Assembly: GCA_019636285.1 (NCBI GenBank)
Contig: JAHBXV010000038.1
Coordinates: forward strand, 1-60,208
Source: Planctomycetaceae bacterium
GTDB lineage: Bacteria > Planctomycetota > Planctomycetia > Planctomycetales > Planctomycetaceae
DNA length: 60,208 nucleotides
Direction: 5' to 3'
Shown: in pieces, positions 10,015 to 17,662 of the stretch
Layout of the letters: each line of letters begins with the position of its first letter
How positions within the stretch are numbered: position 1 is the stretch's first letter
Notes under the pieces: generated by a model
Told to the model about the DNA's origin: nothing
What the model saw: only the letters and a program-made list of their open reading frames with translations
Database searches by the model: none
Position numbers and translations under genes: made by a program

Positions 10015-10614
10015 CTATCCGAACACGGACGGAGAGGGCTGCCCTTTGGGAGGGGGAGTCTCAGGAGCAATCGAACGGGAAGGCGGAACCTGACCGACTA
10101 GCCGCAACCGGGTCTCCCACGGCGCGGATACTGGCATGGCCACGCGCGCGGCCAGCATCCGCGGCTCGGCATTCGGCAGCGCGCCGGATTCGGCGGGTCC
10201 ACCGCAACCGCAACTCGTCACGACACTCGGACCCGGGTCGGCTACCGGACGACGGCACGTCTCGACGGGATCGACCGCACAGGTCTTCGAGGTTGGCTCA
10301 CACACCGCAACCACATCGGATGGTCCCGACTTGCAACAGGACTTGACCATCTTGGCGATGGCAGGCGCGGCGGCAGCCGAACGATTTCTGTCACAGCAGG
10401 AGCGACTCGCAGTCCCCTGCCGGGCCTTACTGCAGCAGCAGGAACCAGCCGCCCGCGACGGCTCGCCGCAATGGCAGGACGAACTCGGCATCCCCAGCAT
10501 GGGCCGTAGCGGGAGTCCCAGCGACGAGCCCAGAAAAGTCAACAACGCCACCCACCCGGCGACCAAACGCCAGTTGAGCCATCGTCGAACAATTCGCAGT
10601 CGCCGAGACACCAT
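10015..10614 (-). CDS. Cys-rich exported or membrane-anchored protein, unknown
   Basis: A 199-residue protein with an Arg-rich start and one hydrophobic stretch (WRLVAGWVALLTFLGSSLGLPL), consistent with a signal peptide or anchor. The rest is dominated by clustered cysteines: SCHCGE, SCCCSKA, SCCDRN, KSCCKSG and SCGCGG. The spacing suggests metal binding (copper or zinc) or dense disulfides, but no named family is recognised. It is transcribed away from the tRNA and lies just upstream of the DUF1559 gene in the same direction. Coding status rests on the long open frame and ordered composition. Confidence 0.6.
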   Translation of the reverse strand: MVSRRLRIVRRWLNWRLVAGWVALLTFLGSSLGLPLRPMLGMPSSSCHCGEPSRAAGSCCCSKARQGTASRSCCDRNRSAAAAPAIAKMVKSCCKSGPSDVVAVCEPTSKTCAVDPVETCRRPVADPGPSVVTSCGCGGPAESGALPNAEPRMLAARVAMPVSAPWETRLRLVGQVPPSRSIAPETPPPKGQPSPSVFG

Positions 10615-10792
10615 CGGCCCTCAGTTCCCTCACAACCGCGTTCACCCTACCGAGTGCACACAGGCTGTGGCAACTTCGGGCCAGCTAACGGATCAAAGAG
10701 AACCGGCCGCTCGCTTCCTGACCACGCAGCGGTCGAAGATGAGTTCCGGACAATCCGTTGCGAGGCTGGAGAGGCGGCGCCTCGGAGAGAGG

Positions 10793-10817
10793 CGTTCCCA
10801 GGCGGAGCCCGGGAACG
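10793..10817. repeat. Palindromic dispersed repeat (inverted copy of 3821-3845)
   Basis: CGTTCCCAGGCGGAGCCCGG... is an almost perfect hairpin and an inverted copy of the one at 3821-3845. The surrounding sequence (GCAGCGGTCGAAGA at about 10728) is also shared with about 3918-3932, so a longer degraded unit is involved. Confidence 0.6.
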
Positions 10818-10913
10818 AGAGAGCGGCGTGGCGAAACCCAGCCACAATGCAAAAACGCCAAGCGGCACGAGCGATGAAGCGTCGTAACCGTCTGGCGTTT
10901 ATGGCTTTGCGAT

Positions 10914-10986
<73 letters not shown>

Positions 10987-11155
10987 GTGACGGGGAACTA
11001 TATCGGCAGGCAGGGCTGGGTTCAAGCGGCCGAATTTTGGGAAGCCGGTTCGTTGGTACTGAACGGGTGCCTGATCGCAACGGTTTCAACAGCCATGGTT
11101 TGCAACTCTCTCTTGGTTTCGCTGTAATCCGGGGAACCGTCTGTCCTTGGGAGTC

Positions 11156-11923
11156 ATGCTCTTGCCGCCGCGCATTTTGTACCTGGGCGACACCGCGCTG
11201 GATGGCGCGGCGGCTTATCTGGCCGGGATTCTGGCGTTCAGCGGCCTGGAGTTCCGCTACATCCCCAGTACGGAACCTGTTTCCGTTGAAGATGTTGCGC
11301 AGCCGTGGTCGCTGTACATTCTCAGCGATTATCCCTCGGCCCAGATGCCGACGGTCGTGCAGGACACGATTCTCGAGCATGTCCGCGATGGCGGGGCTGG
11401 CCTCCTGATGATCGGTGGCTGGGAGTCGTTCCACGGATTGGGCGGCGACTGGGATGGGACTCCCGTGGCCGAGTTGCTTCCGGTCGAGATTCAGAAGACC
11501 GACGACCGCATCAATTTTGACCAGCCGGCGCTCGTGAAGTGCGAGCTGGATCACCCGATCACCGATGGACTGCCCTGGGACGCCCGACCACCGGTGATTG
11601 GCGGACTCAATAAGGTAGAAGCCAAGCCGGGAGCGGAGACGCTGCTGTCGGTGCATCCGTTTTCGGTCAGCGTCGATTTCGGCGGGCACTTCCGTTTCGA
11701 ACCCCGGCTGCCGTTGCCGCTGCTGGTCACGGGCGAAGCGGGGCATGGCCGGACGGCTGCGTTTCTGTCGGACGTCGCCCCGCATTGGGTCGGCGGCCTG
11801 GTCGACTGGGGAACCGGTCGCATTCAGGCACAGGGTGAGGGGGCACCGCAGATCGAAGTGGGCAACTATTACGCCCAGTTCTGGAAGCAGCTGCTGCTGT
11901 GGGTCGGCAAGATTCACGAATAG
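11156..11923 (+). CDS. Glutamine amidotransferase-like protein (class I GATase fold)
   Basis: About 255 residues. The pattern (RILYLGDTALDGAAAYLAGIL near the start, YILSDYPSAQMP, then GAGLLMIGGWESFHGLGGDWDGTPVAELLPV and LPLLVTGEAGHGRTAAFLSDVAPHW) matches the putative glutamine amidotransferase domain of COG5426/PF07090-like proteins. The catalytic Cys nucleophile of true GATases is not obvious, so it may not be an active amidotransferase. ATG at 11156 is preferred; an in-frame TTG sits 9 bases upstream. The phosphofructokinase gene follows 69 bp downstream on the same strand. The function is unknown. Confidence 0.78.
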   Translation: MLLPPRILYLGDTALDGAAAYLAGILAFSGLEFRYIPSTEPVSVEDVAQPWSLYILSDYPSAQMPTVVQDTILEHVRDGGAGLLMIGGWESFHGLGGDWDGTPVAELLPVEIQKTDDRINFDQPALVKCELDHPITDGLPWDARPPVIGGLNKVEAKPGAETLLSVHPFSVSVDFGGHFRFEPRLPLPLLVTGEAGHGRTAAFLSDVAPHWVGGLVDWGTGRIQAQGEGAPQIEVGNYYAQFWKQLLLWVGKIHE

Positions 11924-11992
11924 CTTCGCAAAGATCGTCCCGCCCGCCTCACCCCTTGCCCACAATCGCTTCACACTTTCAGCAAGGATTCC

Positions 11993-13216
11993 ATGTCGAT
12001 GCCTTCCGGAACAGCCCTCGTTGGACAATCGGGCGGACCGACGTCCGTGATCAATTCGTCTCTGGCCGGCGTGATTGACGCGGCGGCGAAGTCGAAGTCG
12101 ATTTCGCGGGTGCTCGGCATGCGGTTCGGCATCGAAGGGGTGCTCAACGATCATCTCGTCGATTTCTCGGCGGAAGACCCGGCGGCCGTGCGGGGTCTGC
12201 GTCACACCCCAGGCAGTTCGCTCGGTTCCAGCCGGTTGAAGCTGACGGATGAGCATTTTCCGGCGGTCCTCAAGCAGTTCCGCAAGTACAACATCCGCTA
12301 CTTCTTCCTGTGCGGCGGCAACGACACGATGGACACGATTCATCGCGTCACCAGCTACTGCAACAGCCAGGGACATGAACTGATTGGCGTGGGGGTGCCG
12401 AAGACGGTCGACAACGATCTGTACGGCACGGATCACACGCCGGGTTATCCGAGTGCCGCCCGTTATGTGGCGCTGAGCGTCTTGCAGGCGGGGGTTCTCG
12501 CGCGGGACATGCAGAAGGTTGACCAGTTCGTCATCTATCAGTCGATTGGCCGCAGCGCCGGTTGGCTGCCGGCCGCGGCAGCCCTGGCTCGGGAAGCGGG
12601 GGCCACGTGGCCGCACATTCTGCTGCTGCCAGAACGCTCTTTTGACCGCGAACAGTTCCTGAGCGCGGCGGTTGCCGCTCATAAGAAGCATGGGTTTGTC
12701 TCGATCGTCTGTGGCGAGGGGATCACCTACGCAGACGGCACTCCGGTGAGTGCTTCGGAGACGCGCGACAAGTTCGGCAATGTTGAATTCGGCGCGATGG
12801 GGGGCACCAGCGTCGCCGTCGTGCTGCATCGAATGTTGTCGAAGGAATTTGGCTGGCGCGGTGAGTTCCAGATCACCGAATCGCTGCCCATGTGCTCGGC
12901 CGATCGCGGGGTGAAGCTCGACTTCGACGAAGCGTTCGCCTGCGGCAAGCAAGCCGTCAAGCTGGCCCTGTCGGGACAGGGAGGCGTGATGGTGACGATG
13001 CAGCGCGACAACAAGCCCGACGAGCCTTACGCGATGAGTTTCGGGACAGCCCCGCTCCGCGAAGTCGCCAATCACGAACGACCGATGCCCGACAAGTTCA
13101 TCTCGAAGGATGGCATGAACGTGACGAAGGCGTTCCTCGACTATATTCGTCCGCTGGTCGGCGAACTGCCGAAGTATTCGTCGCTGGCCCTCAAGAAAGC
13201 CAAGCCGCAGGGATAG
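11993..13216 (+). CDS. 6-phosphofructokinase, probably PPi-dependent
   Basis: A 407-residue PFK-family enzyme that phosphorylates fructose-6-P (or a similar ketohexose-6-P) at C1. Seen: QSGGPTSVINSSLAG at the N terminus, GGND at 108-111, PKTVDND at 136-142 and GYPSAARY. In this family a Gly at the position of D111 and a Gly in PGTIDND mark ATP users; here Asp (D111) and Lys (K137) are present, as in pyrophosphate-dependent enzymes. N110 replaces the more common Asp of GGDD. ATG is at 11993, with a second ATG two codons on. An isomerase of the SIS family follows on the same strand. Confidence 0.92.
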   Translation: MSMPSGTALVGQSGGPTSVINSSLAGVIDAAAKSKSISRVLGMRFGIEGVLNDHLVDFSAEDPAAVRGLRHTPGSSLGSSRLKLTDEHFPAVLKQFRKYNIRYFFLCGGNDTMDTIHRVTSYCNSQGHELIGVGVPKTVDNDLYGTDHTPGYPSAARYVALSVLQAGVLARDMQKVDQFVIYQSIGRSAGWLPAAAALAREAGATWPHILLLPERSFDREQFLSAAVAAHKKHGFVSIVCGEGITYADGTPVSASETRDKFGNVEFGAMGGTSVAVVLHRMLSKEFGWRGEFQITESLPMCSADRGVKLDFDEAFACGKQAVKLALSGQGGVMVTMQRDNKPDEPYAMSFGTAPLREVANHERPMPDKFISKDGMNVTKAFLDYIRPLVGELPKYSSLALKKAKPQG

Positions 13217-13229
13217 GTAGTTGGATTGG

Positions 13230-13304
13230 GTGCCACGGCTCTGTGAGCCGTGATGCCTGAGGTTCAATATCAATAAATACGCACGGCTCATAGAGCCGTG
13301 GCAC
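13230..13304. repeat. Long 3' inverted repeat (GTGCCACGGCTC family)
   Basis: GTGCCACGGCTCTGTGAGCC... at the left pairs with ...GGCTCATAGAGCCGTGGCAC at the right. Each arm is itself a small palindrome. It begins 14 bp after the phosphofructokinase stop. It could act as a transcript-end hairpin; similar 3'-located palindromes occur at 14405, 19648, 27410, 28297, 29417 and 49901. Confidence 0.75.
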
Positions 13305-13355
13305 ACGTTTGTATGCACACGTATCGCGAGCGTTCCTTAAGAGAGTCTTATTTCG

Positions 13356-14375
13356 ATGCAGGCAAACCAGGCACCTTACTCCAACTTTGGCCTTGTCCAG
13401 GACATGCTCGAAACGGTGAACGTGATCCGCACGTTCGATCCGGCGGTTGTGGAACCGATTGCCGGGGCGATTCGCGACGCGGGGAGATTGTTCTTCACCG
13501 GCGAAGGGTCCAGCCGTCTTTTTCCCTCGAAGTCGGCGATTCAACACTCGCGGCGGCAGGGATGGCCGCTGGTATTGCATACCGAAGCGGGTCGGCAGGC
13601 GCAGGAATACCGGCTCGATAGCTGGCCGATTCTGGCGATGTCGAACTCCGGGCGAACGGCGGAAGTGATCCGGCTCTACAACGGTCTCACCGCATCGGGA
13701 CACGGCAACCTTTACAGCCTGACGGCGGCTGCCAATTCGCAACTGGAAGGGCTCGCGAATCAGGGCTTTGTGCTGAAGTGCGGCAAGGAAGGAGCTGTCG
13801 CTGCGACGAAAAGCGTCATCGAACAGGCGCTCTTCTGCCGGGCTCTTGTTGAAGCAATCGCCGGTCAGCAAACGCTGAAGTCGCGGCTAGGCGAACTTGC
13901 GGGAATGGTTGAAACCGCCCTGACGCAGCCAATTCCGGCCGAGGTCGCGGATGGCCTGACGAAGGCGGGAACGCTGTACCTCGCCGGGCGTAACGACGGC
14001 GTCGCGGAAGAGCTGGCGCTGAAAGCCAACGAGATTACCCGTAAGCGGAGCGATTACCTCGAAGGGACGTACGCCGTCCACGGCATTGAAGAGGTGATGG
14101 ACGCGAGCGATGTGGTCGTCTGGATCAATCCCTATCCCGAATCGGAAACGAAATTCCAGGACGTGTTGGTCAATGGCGTCGGCCTGACGGTGATCGCCAT
14201 CTCGCCGCGCGAGACCCCCTTCCCGACGATTCGCATTCCCGACGCGGGCGACTTGTCGGGCTTCGTCGAGCTGGCGGCTGGCTGGAACCTGCTGGTCGAA
14301 ATCGGCATTCGCCTGGGCATCAATCTCGACAAGCCGCAACGTGCGCGGAAGGTGGGGAATGAGTTCGTTGGCTAA
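13356..14375 (+). CDS. Double-SIS-domain sugar-phosphate isomerase (GlmS/AgaS-like)
   Basis: 339 residues made of two SIS domains, without the glutaminase domain of GlmS. First SIS: AGRLFFTGEGSSRLFPSKSA, then ILAMSNSGRTAEVI (phosphosugar loop) and KEGAVAATKSVIEQAL, which matches the GlmS segment around GVASTKAFTTQ. Second SIS: GTLYLAGRNDGVAEELALKANEIT...GTYAVHGIEEVM, keeping the Glu and His that act in ring opening and isomerisation in GlmS. It is therefore likely to be a ketose/aldose (amino)sugar-6-P isomerase or deaminase of the AgaS/FrlB type. It lies 139 bp downstream of the PFK gene. Confidence 0.85.
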   Translation: MQANQAPYSNFGLVQDMLETVNVIRTFDPAVVEPIAGAIRDAGRLFFTGEGSSRLFPSKSAIQHSRRQGWPLVLHTEAGRQAQEYRLDSWPILAMSNSGRTAEVIRLYNGLTASGHGNLYSLTAAANSQLEGLANQGFVLKCGKEGAVAATKSVIEQALFCRALVEAIAGQQTLKSRLGELAGMVETALTQPIPAEVADGLTKAGTLYLAGRNDGVAEELALKANEITRKRSDYLEGTYAVHGIEEVMDASDVVVWINPYPESETKFQDVLVNGVGLTVIAISPRETPFPTIRIPDAGDLSGFVELAAGWNLLVEIGIRLGINLDKPQRARKVGNEFVG

Positions 14376-14404
14376 GCATTAGGGTTTATCCCGGCTTCTG
14401 ATTC

Positions 14405-14480
14405 GTGTGCCACTGGCTCCGCCAGTGCTTCTTATTATGGTCGAACCACTTAAGACACACTGGCGGAGCCAGTGGCACAC
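14405..14480. repeat. Long inverted repeat between convergent genes (CACTGGCTCCGCCAGTG family)
   Basis: GTGTGCCACTGGCTCCGCCA... pairs with ...TGGCGGAGCCAGTGGCACAC across about 28 bp. It sits between the stop of the SIS isomerase (14375) and the stop of the convergent aldolase (14497), so it could serve as a bidirectional transcript end. A related copy is at 19648-19719. Confidence 0.78.
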
Positions 14481-14496
14481 GGAGTCTTTCGGTGCA

Positions 14497-15741
14497 TTAC
14501 CCTAACGACTTCTTGAGTCGCTCACGGTGATAGGCAAGACGTTCGGCCGGGGACATCTTCGCGAAGTTCGGGCGCTCGGGAGTCTTTGGCGCGGGAGCGG
14601 CTGGCTTGGCGGGGGTTGCGGTCGCCGTGGGCTTCGCGACCGGCTGTTCGACCTGCATGGTTGCGGTGGCGGGTTCCGACTGAATGGCCGCGGGAACCGC
14701 GACAGCACCGGTGCCGCCGTAGCTCATGACGTTCGTCTGCAAGACCATGTCGTCTTCCAACGAACGATGCGGCTTCACGCCGAGTTTTTCGAGGACGCCG
14801 TGATAGGCCCGGACGGCTTCTTCGGGGGTCAGCACTTCGTCGGCGATCAGACGCAGGAACTCGATGAAGGCGAGCTGGTTCTCGGCACTGTTGATCTTGC
14901 GGCCGAAGAGCGCGGCACGAGCGCCATACTTTCGCGCTTCGCCCAGCAGCTTGAAGGCGTCGTACGTCGTTCCGGCACCGCCGCCGAGGATGCCGACGAC
15001 CAGATGCGGGTCGTAGCGGACGAGTTCCTCCATCGCCTGGGGACCGTGATAGACGATCTTCAGGAAGACGGGGCGGCCGGCATAGGCGACACCCGCGAGA
15101 GTTCTTGCGATGAGGTCGTTGATGAACTTCGGCACGAGATCCGGCGAGACGCAGCCGGCGATGTTGGGATCGAAGACTTCCATGAAGTGCCGGAAGCCCT
15201 TGCGCTCGGCTTCTTCGCGGAACTCGTTGTAACGATGAAGCGTATCGAGATCGCGATCGATGTCGTTGTTGAACGTGAGCGAGTAGAGGCCCAGATTCGA
15301 GCCGCGAGAGCGTTCGGTCGGGGCACAATCGACGTGGCCGCACTGCATGTGGTCGATGAGCGCGCTGCGGAACGGCCGGGCGGAAGCCTGATGAATGACG
15401 CCGCCGCGCGGCAGATGGACGTCGGTCGCATCGTTCGCGCGAGTGGCGGGAGTGACGTGCGAACCCTCGAAGAGCCCTTCCTGCAGCGTCAGCACATCGC
15501 TGGTGCTGGTCGACATGAGGACGATATCGACGATCCCCTGTCGGATGACCTGGCGAATCTGCTCGCGATACTCGGCGAGCGTCTTGTAACGCAGTTCGCC
15601 GTCATGCCGCTCGGGTGAAAGTCCGGGCGCCCCGATCCCGAAGGCCATGTCGGCATCCTTGGCGTCGGCGAGGATGAACTCGCGACAGCCAGAGGGGTCG
15701 GCATGGATGGCGGCGATTTTGCGATCGAGGGATTTTTGCAT
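14497..15741 (-). CDS. Schiff-base TIM-barrel aldolase-like protein with Pro/Ala linker and C-terminal helix
   Basis: 414 residues. Residues 1 to about 340 resemble class I (DeoC/LacD/FbaB-like) aldolases: GRPVFLKIVYHGP, with K228 as the likely Schiff-base Lys, then DPHLVVGILGGGAGTTYDAFKLLGEARKYGARAALFGRKIN, a phosphate-binding and barrel-closing pattern. About 346-391 is a linker rich in Ala, Pro and Thr. Residues 392-414 (NFAKMSPAERLAYHRERLKK then SLG) form a predicted amphipathic helix. A linker plus terminal helix is how BMC cargo is often tagged, and the BMC locus begins about 800 bp upstream in the same orientation. The substrate is unknown: a ketose-bisphosphate or deoxy-sugar phosphate. 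ATG is at 15741. Confidence 0.78.
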   Translation of the reverse strand: MQKSLDRKIAAIHADPSGCREFILADAKDADMAFGIGAPGLSPERHDGELRYKTLAEYREQIRQVIRQGIVDIVLMSTSTSDVLTLQEGLFEGSHVTPATRANDATDVHLPRGGVIHQASARPFRSALIDHMQCGHVDCAPTERSRGSNLGLYSLTFNNDIDRDLDTLHRYNEFREEAERKGFRHFMEVFDPNIAGCVSPDLVPKFINDLIARTLAGVAYAGRPVFLKIVYHGPQAMEELVRYDPHLVVGILGGGAGTTYDAFKLLGEARKYGARAALFGRKINSAENQLAFIEFLRLIADEVLTPEEAVRAYHGVLEKLGVKPHRSLEDDMVLQTNVMSYGGTGAVAVPAAIQSEPATATMQVEQPVAKPTATATPAKPAAPAPKTPERPNFAKMSPAERLAYHRERLKKSLG

Positions 15742-15779
15742 GGGTGGGAAATAACATTCCTGGACATTGCAGCAACGGT

Positions 15780-16187
15780 TTAAGTCGAAGGAACGAGCGG
15801 AACGACTCGCTGTCGCAAAATTGCGATCAACTCGTCTTTCGACGTTCGACCATCCGCAACGCAGAGTACAAGTTCTTCGAGCTCATCGACCGTGCCTGAA
15901 ATGCGATGACCATTGATTCGCAGAAAGACCTCGGCCGCTGCGAACGCCGTCCGTTTGTTGCCGTCTTCCAGGGGATGGTTCTTGCAAATGTGAAACAGGT
16001 AGGCGGCTGCTTTCGCCGCGAGGTCGGGATGAGCCTCCTGTCCGAAGGCGATCATTGGGGGCTGCGCTAACGCGGATTCGAGCAACTCTGGCCTCAGCAC
16101 TTGAGGACTGCCGCCAGACTTTGCCACGACAAGCTGGTGGAGTTCGAGAACCTGCTCCAGATTGAGATACCGGATACCGACGGTCAT
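15780..16187 (-). CDS. Doc-type (Fic fold) toxin
   Basis: A 135-residue death-on-curing family protein. The Fic/Doc motif is H71-PLEDGNKRTA, and the upstream helix has the usual LxPELLESALAQP pattern. Doc toxins phosphorylate EF-Tu; a classical Fic enzyme would AMPylate. This motif has DGNKR rather than the ANKR of phage P1 Doc, so the chemistry is not certain. Its ATG overlaps the stop of the antitoxin gene by 4 bp (ATGA), showing translational coupling. The pair sits between the TIM-barrel aldolase and the BMC dehydrogenase. Confidence 0.9.
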   Translation of the reverse strand: MTVGIRYLNLEQVLELHQLVVAKSGGSPQVLRPELLESALAQPPMIAFGQEAHPDLAAKAAAYLFHICKNHPLEDGNKRTAFAAAEVFLRINGHRISGTVDELEELVLCVADGRTSKDELIAILRQRVVPLVPST

Positions 16188-16462
16188 TTTGACAACCGAT
16201 CCAACAACTCGGCGTGTTCCACTAGAACATCCTTCGCATGTCGGATCACTTCGTCATTGGTCGCGTATTCGACGCTGTCTTCCCGGCCAATCGTGATCGT
16301 GCCGTCGGGCAATAATCCCACCACCAAACGGTCTCCAGCGCGGAGCGCGGCAGCCTTCAGGATCTCCCGGGGCAGAAGCACGGCCTGATGGCGATTACCA
16401 GATCGCAAGCCGGTCACCTTTCCGATGTGGCTCTCTTTGGCTGCCGAGTGACTACTACTCAT
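16184..16462 (-). CDS. AbrB/MazE-family antitoxin
   Basis: A 92-residue protein with a swapped-hairpin AbrB DNA-binding region (GKVTGLRSGNRHQAVLLPREILKAAALRAGDRLVVGLLPDGTITIGRE) and an acidic, helical C-terminal segment (YATNDEVIRHAKDVLVEHAELLDRLSK) that would bind the toxin. It precedes the Doc gene, overlapping by 4 bp, which is the usual antitoxin-first order. ATG is at 16462. It is expected to repress its own promoter, which would lie in 16463-16564; no defined operator could be named. Confidence 0.88.
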   Translation of the reverse strand: MSSSHSAAKESHIGKVTGLRSGNRHQAVLLPREILKAAALRAGDRLVVGLLPDGTITIGREDSVEYATNDEVIRHAKDVLVEHAELLDRLSK

Positions 16463-16564
16463 GATTGTACCCGCCGAATTCCCGCGTGCTGGAAACGATA
16501 ACTCATCCTAATTGTTCGAGGGGAACCAAACGAGGTCAATTCGCCTTCAAACGAGAGACGCGCC

Positions 16565-17488
16565 CTACAACACTTTCTCGATCGTTTCCCGCAGGACGTT
16601 GCCCGACTTCTGCAGGGCGACTTTTTCCTTGGGCCACAGGTCGACTTCGACGACGCCCAGGACGCCCTTCCGGCCGACGACCGTCGGGACGCTGATGGCA
16701 ACGTCGCGGAGCCCGAAAGCACCGTTCTGCAGCGACGAGACCGGCATGATGCGCTGCTGGTCGAGGGCGATGGCGTGGACGACGTCCGCGATGGAGACGC
16801 CGACCGCGAACCCGGCTCCGCCCTTTTTCTTAATCACTTCGGCACCGCTGCCGCGCGTCTTCTTTTCGACTTCCGCGATCAGCGCCTGGTTGACGCCGGG
16901 GAACTTGTCGAGCGGCAGTCCGGCGATCTGGGCGTTTGACCAGATGGGGACCATGCTGTCGCCGTGCTCGCCGAGAATAGTGACCTGCACCTGCGTCGGC
17001 TGGACCTGAATCCGCTGGGCGAGCATGCTTCGCAGCCGTGTGGTGTCGAGCACCGTGCCGAGGCCGATGACCTGCGAGGCGGGCAGACCCAGTTCGCGAA
17101 TCGCGAGGTAGGTCAGCACGTCGACGGGGTTGGAGACCACAAAGACAATCGCATCTTTCCGCACGCCATGCTTTTTCATGTCGGCGAGAATGTTGCGGAA
17201 GAGGGCCACGTTGCGATTGATGAGATCGAGCCGGCTTTCCTCGGGCTTGCGACGCAGGCCCGCGGTGATGACGACGACATCGCTGTCGGCGACCTGTTCC
17301 GTGCCCCCCGAGGTAATGACCTGGTCCGCGAGCAGGCTGGCCCCGTGCAGCAGGTCGAGGGCCTGACCTTCGCACAGTTCCTGGTTGACGTCGACCAGAG
17401 CGATGTGCCGCACAATCTTGCCGGCCTGCAGCGCGAACCCTGCGCATGAACCGACCAGTCCCCCGCCGCCAATGATGCTGACTTTCAT
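16565..17488 (-). CDS. LDH/MDH-family NAD-dependent dehydrogenase of the BMC locus
   Basis: 307 residues. Rossmann start MKVSIIGGGGLVGS, NAD-binding D33 (ALVDV), catalytic D148/R151 (LDTTRLR) and H175 (LGEHGDS). The substrate-specificity loop reads TAGLR-R80-KPEESR, so Arg sits where lactate dehydrogenases have Gln and where malate dehydrogenases have Arg. In planctomycete BMC loci this gene is usually described as lactate/malate dehydrogenase and is thought to rebalance NAD(H) or oxidise the lactate product. The Arg makes malate/oxaloacetate worth considering. A 74-bp palindromic element begins 24 bp upstream of the ATG. It is the last gene of the BMC series. Confidence 0.92.
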   Translation of the reverse strand: MKVSIIGGGGLVGSCAGFALQAGKIVRHIALVDVNQELCEGQALDLLHGASLLADQVITSGGTEQVADSDVVVITAGLRRKPEESRLDLINRNVALFRNILADMKKHGVRKDAIVFVVSNPVDVLTYLAIRELGLPASQVIGLGTVLDTTRLRSMLAQRIQVQPTQVQVTILGEHGDSMVPIWSNAQIAGLPLDKFPGVNQALIAEVEKKTRGSGAEVIKKKGGAGFAVGVSIADVVHAIALDQQRIMPVSSLQNGAFGLRDVAISVPTVVGRKGVLGVVEVDLWPKEKVALQKSGNVLRETIEKVL

Positions 17489-17511
17489 GACCGCTCAACT
17501 CCTTAGAGTGC

Positions 17512-17585
17512 TGACACAACCTCTGTGCGATGAAGCGTTTGCCCGGTGTTCCACAGGCTTCTGAGAGGCACAACCGGTTGTGTCA
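17512..17585 (-). promoter_or_regulatory. 74-bp palindromic 5' element, copy 1 (before the BMC dehydrogenase)
   Basis: The ends TGACACAACC and GGTTGTGTCA are perfect 10-bp inverted repeats. The right end also contains the 14-bp perfect palindrome CACAACCGGTTGTG (17569-17582). The element starts exactly 24 bp upstream of the ATG at 17488. Two more copies of exactly 74 bp have the same spacing to a start codon (26273-26346 and 58545-58618). In RNA it could fold as a closed stem with an inner GTGC/GCAC stem. It may be an operator, a structured leader or a small mobile repeat. Confidence 0.7.
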
Positions 17586-17662
17586 GGGTTTCTTGACCCC
17601 GTGCTCATACGACGGGGCATCGCCTATTTTCTTATTTGAACCAACAGTGCGAGGACGGTTTT

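Noticed and set aside
13230-13304. CRISPR array
   Set aside because: The repeats here and elsewhere are isolated palindromes with no regular spacers, and no cas genes are present.
17512-17585. The 74-bp elements as integron attC sites
   Set aside because: They have paired arms and lie just before start codons, but the ends (GGTTGTG) do not match the GTTRRRY core, and there is no integrase or cassette array in the window.
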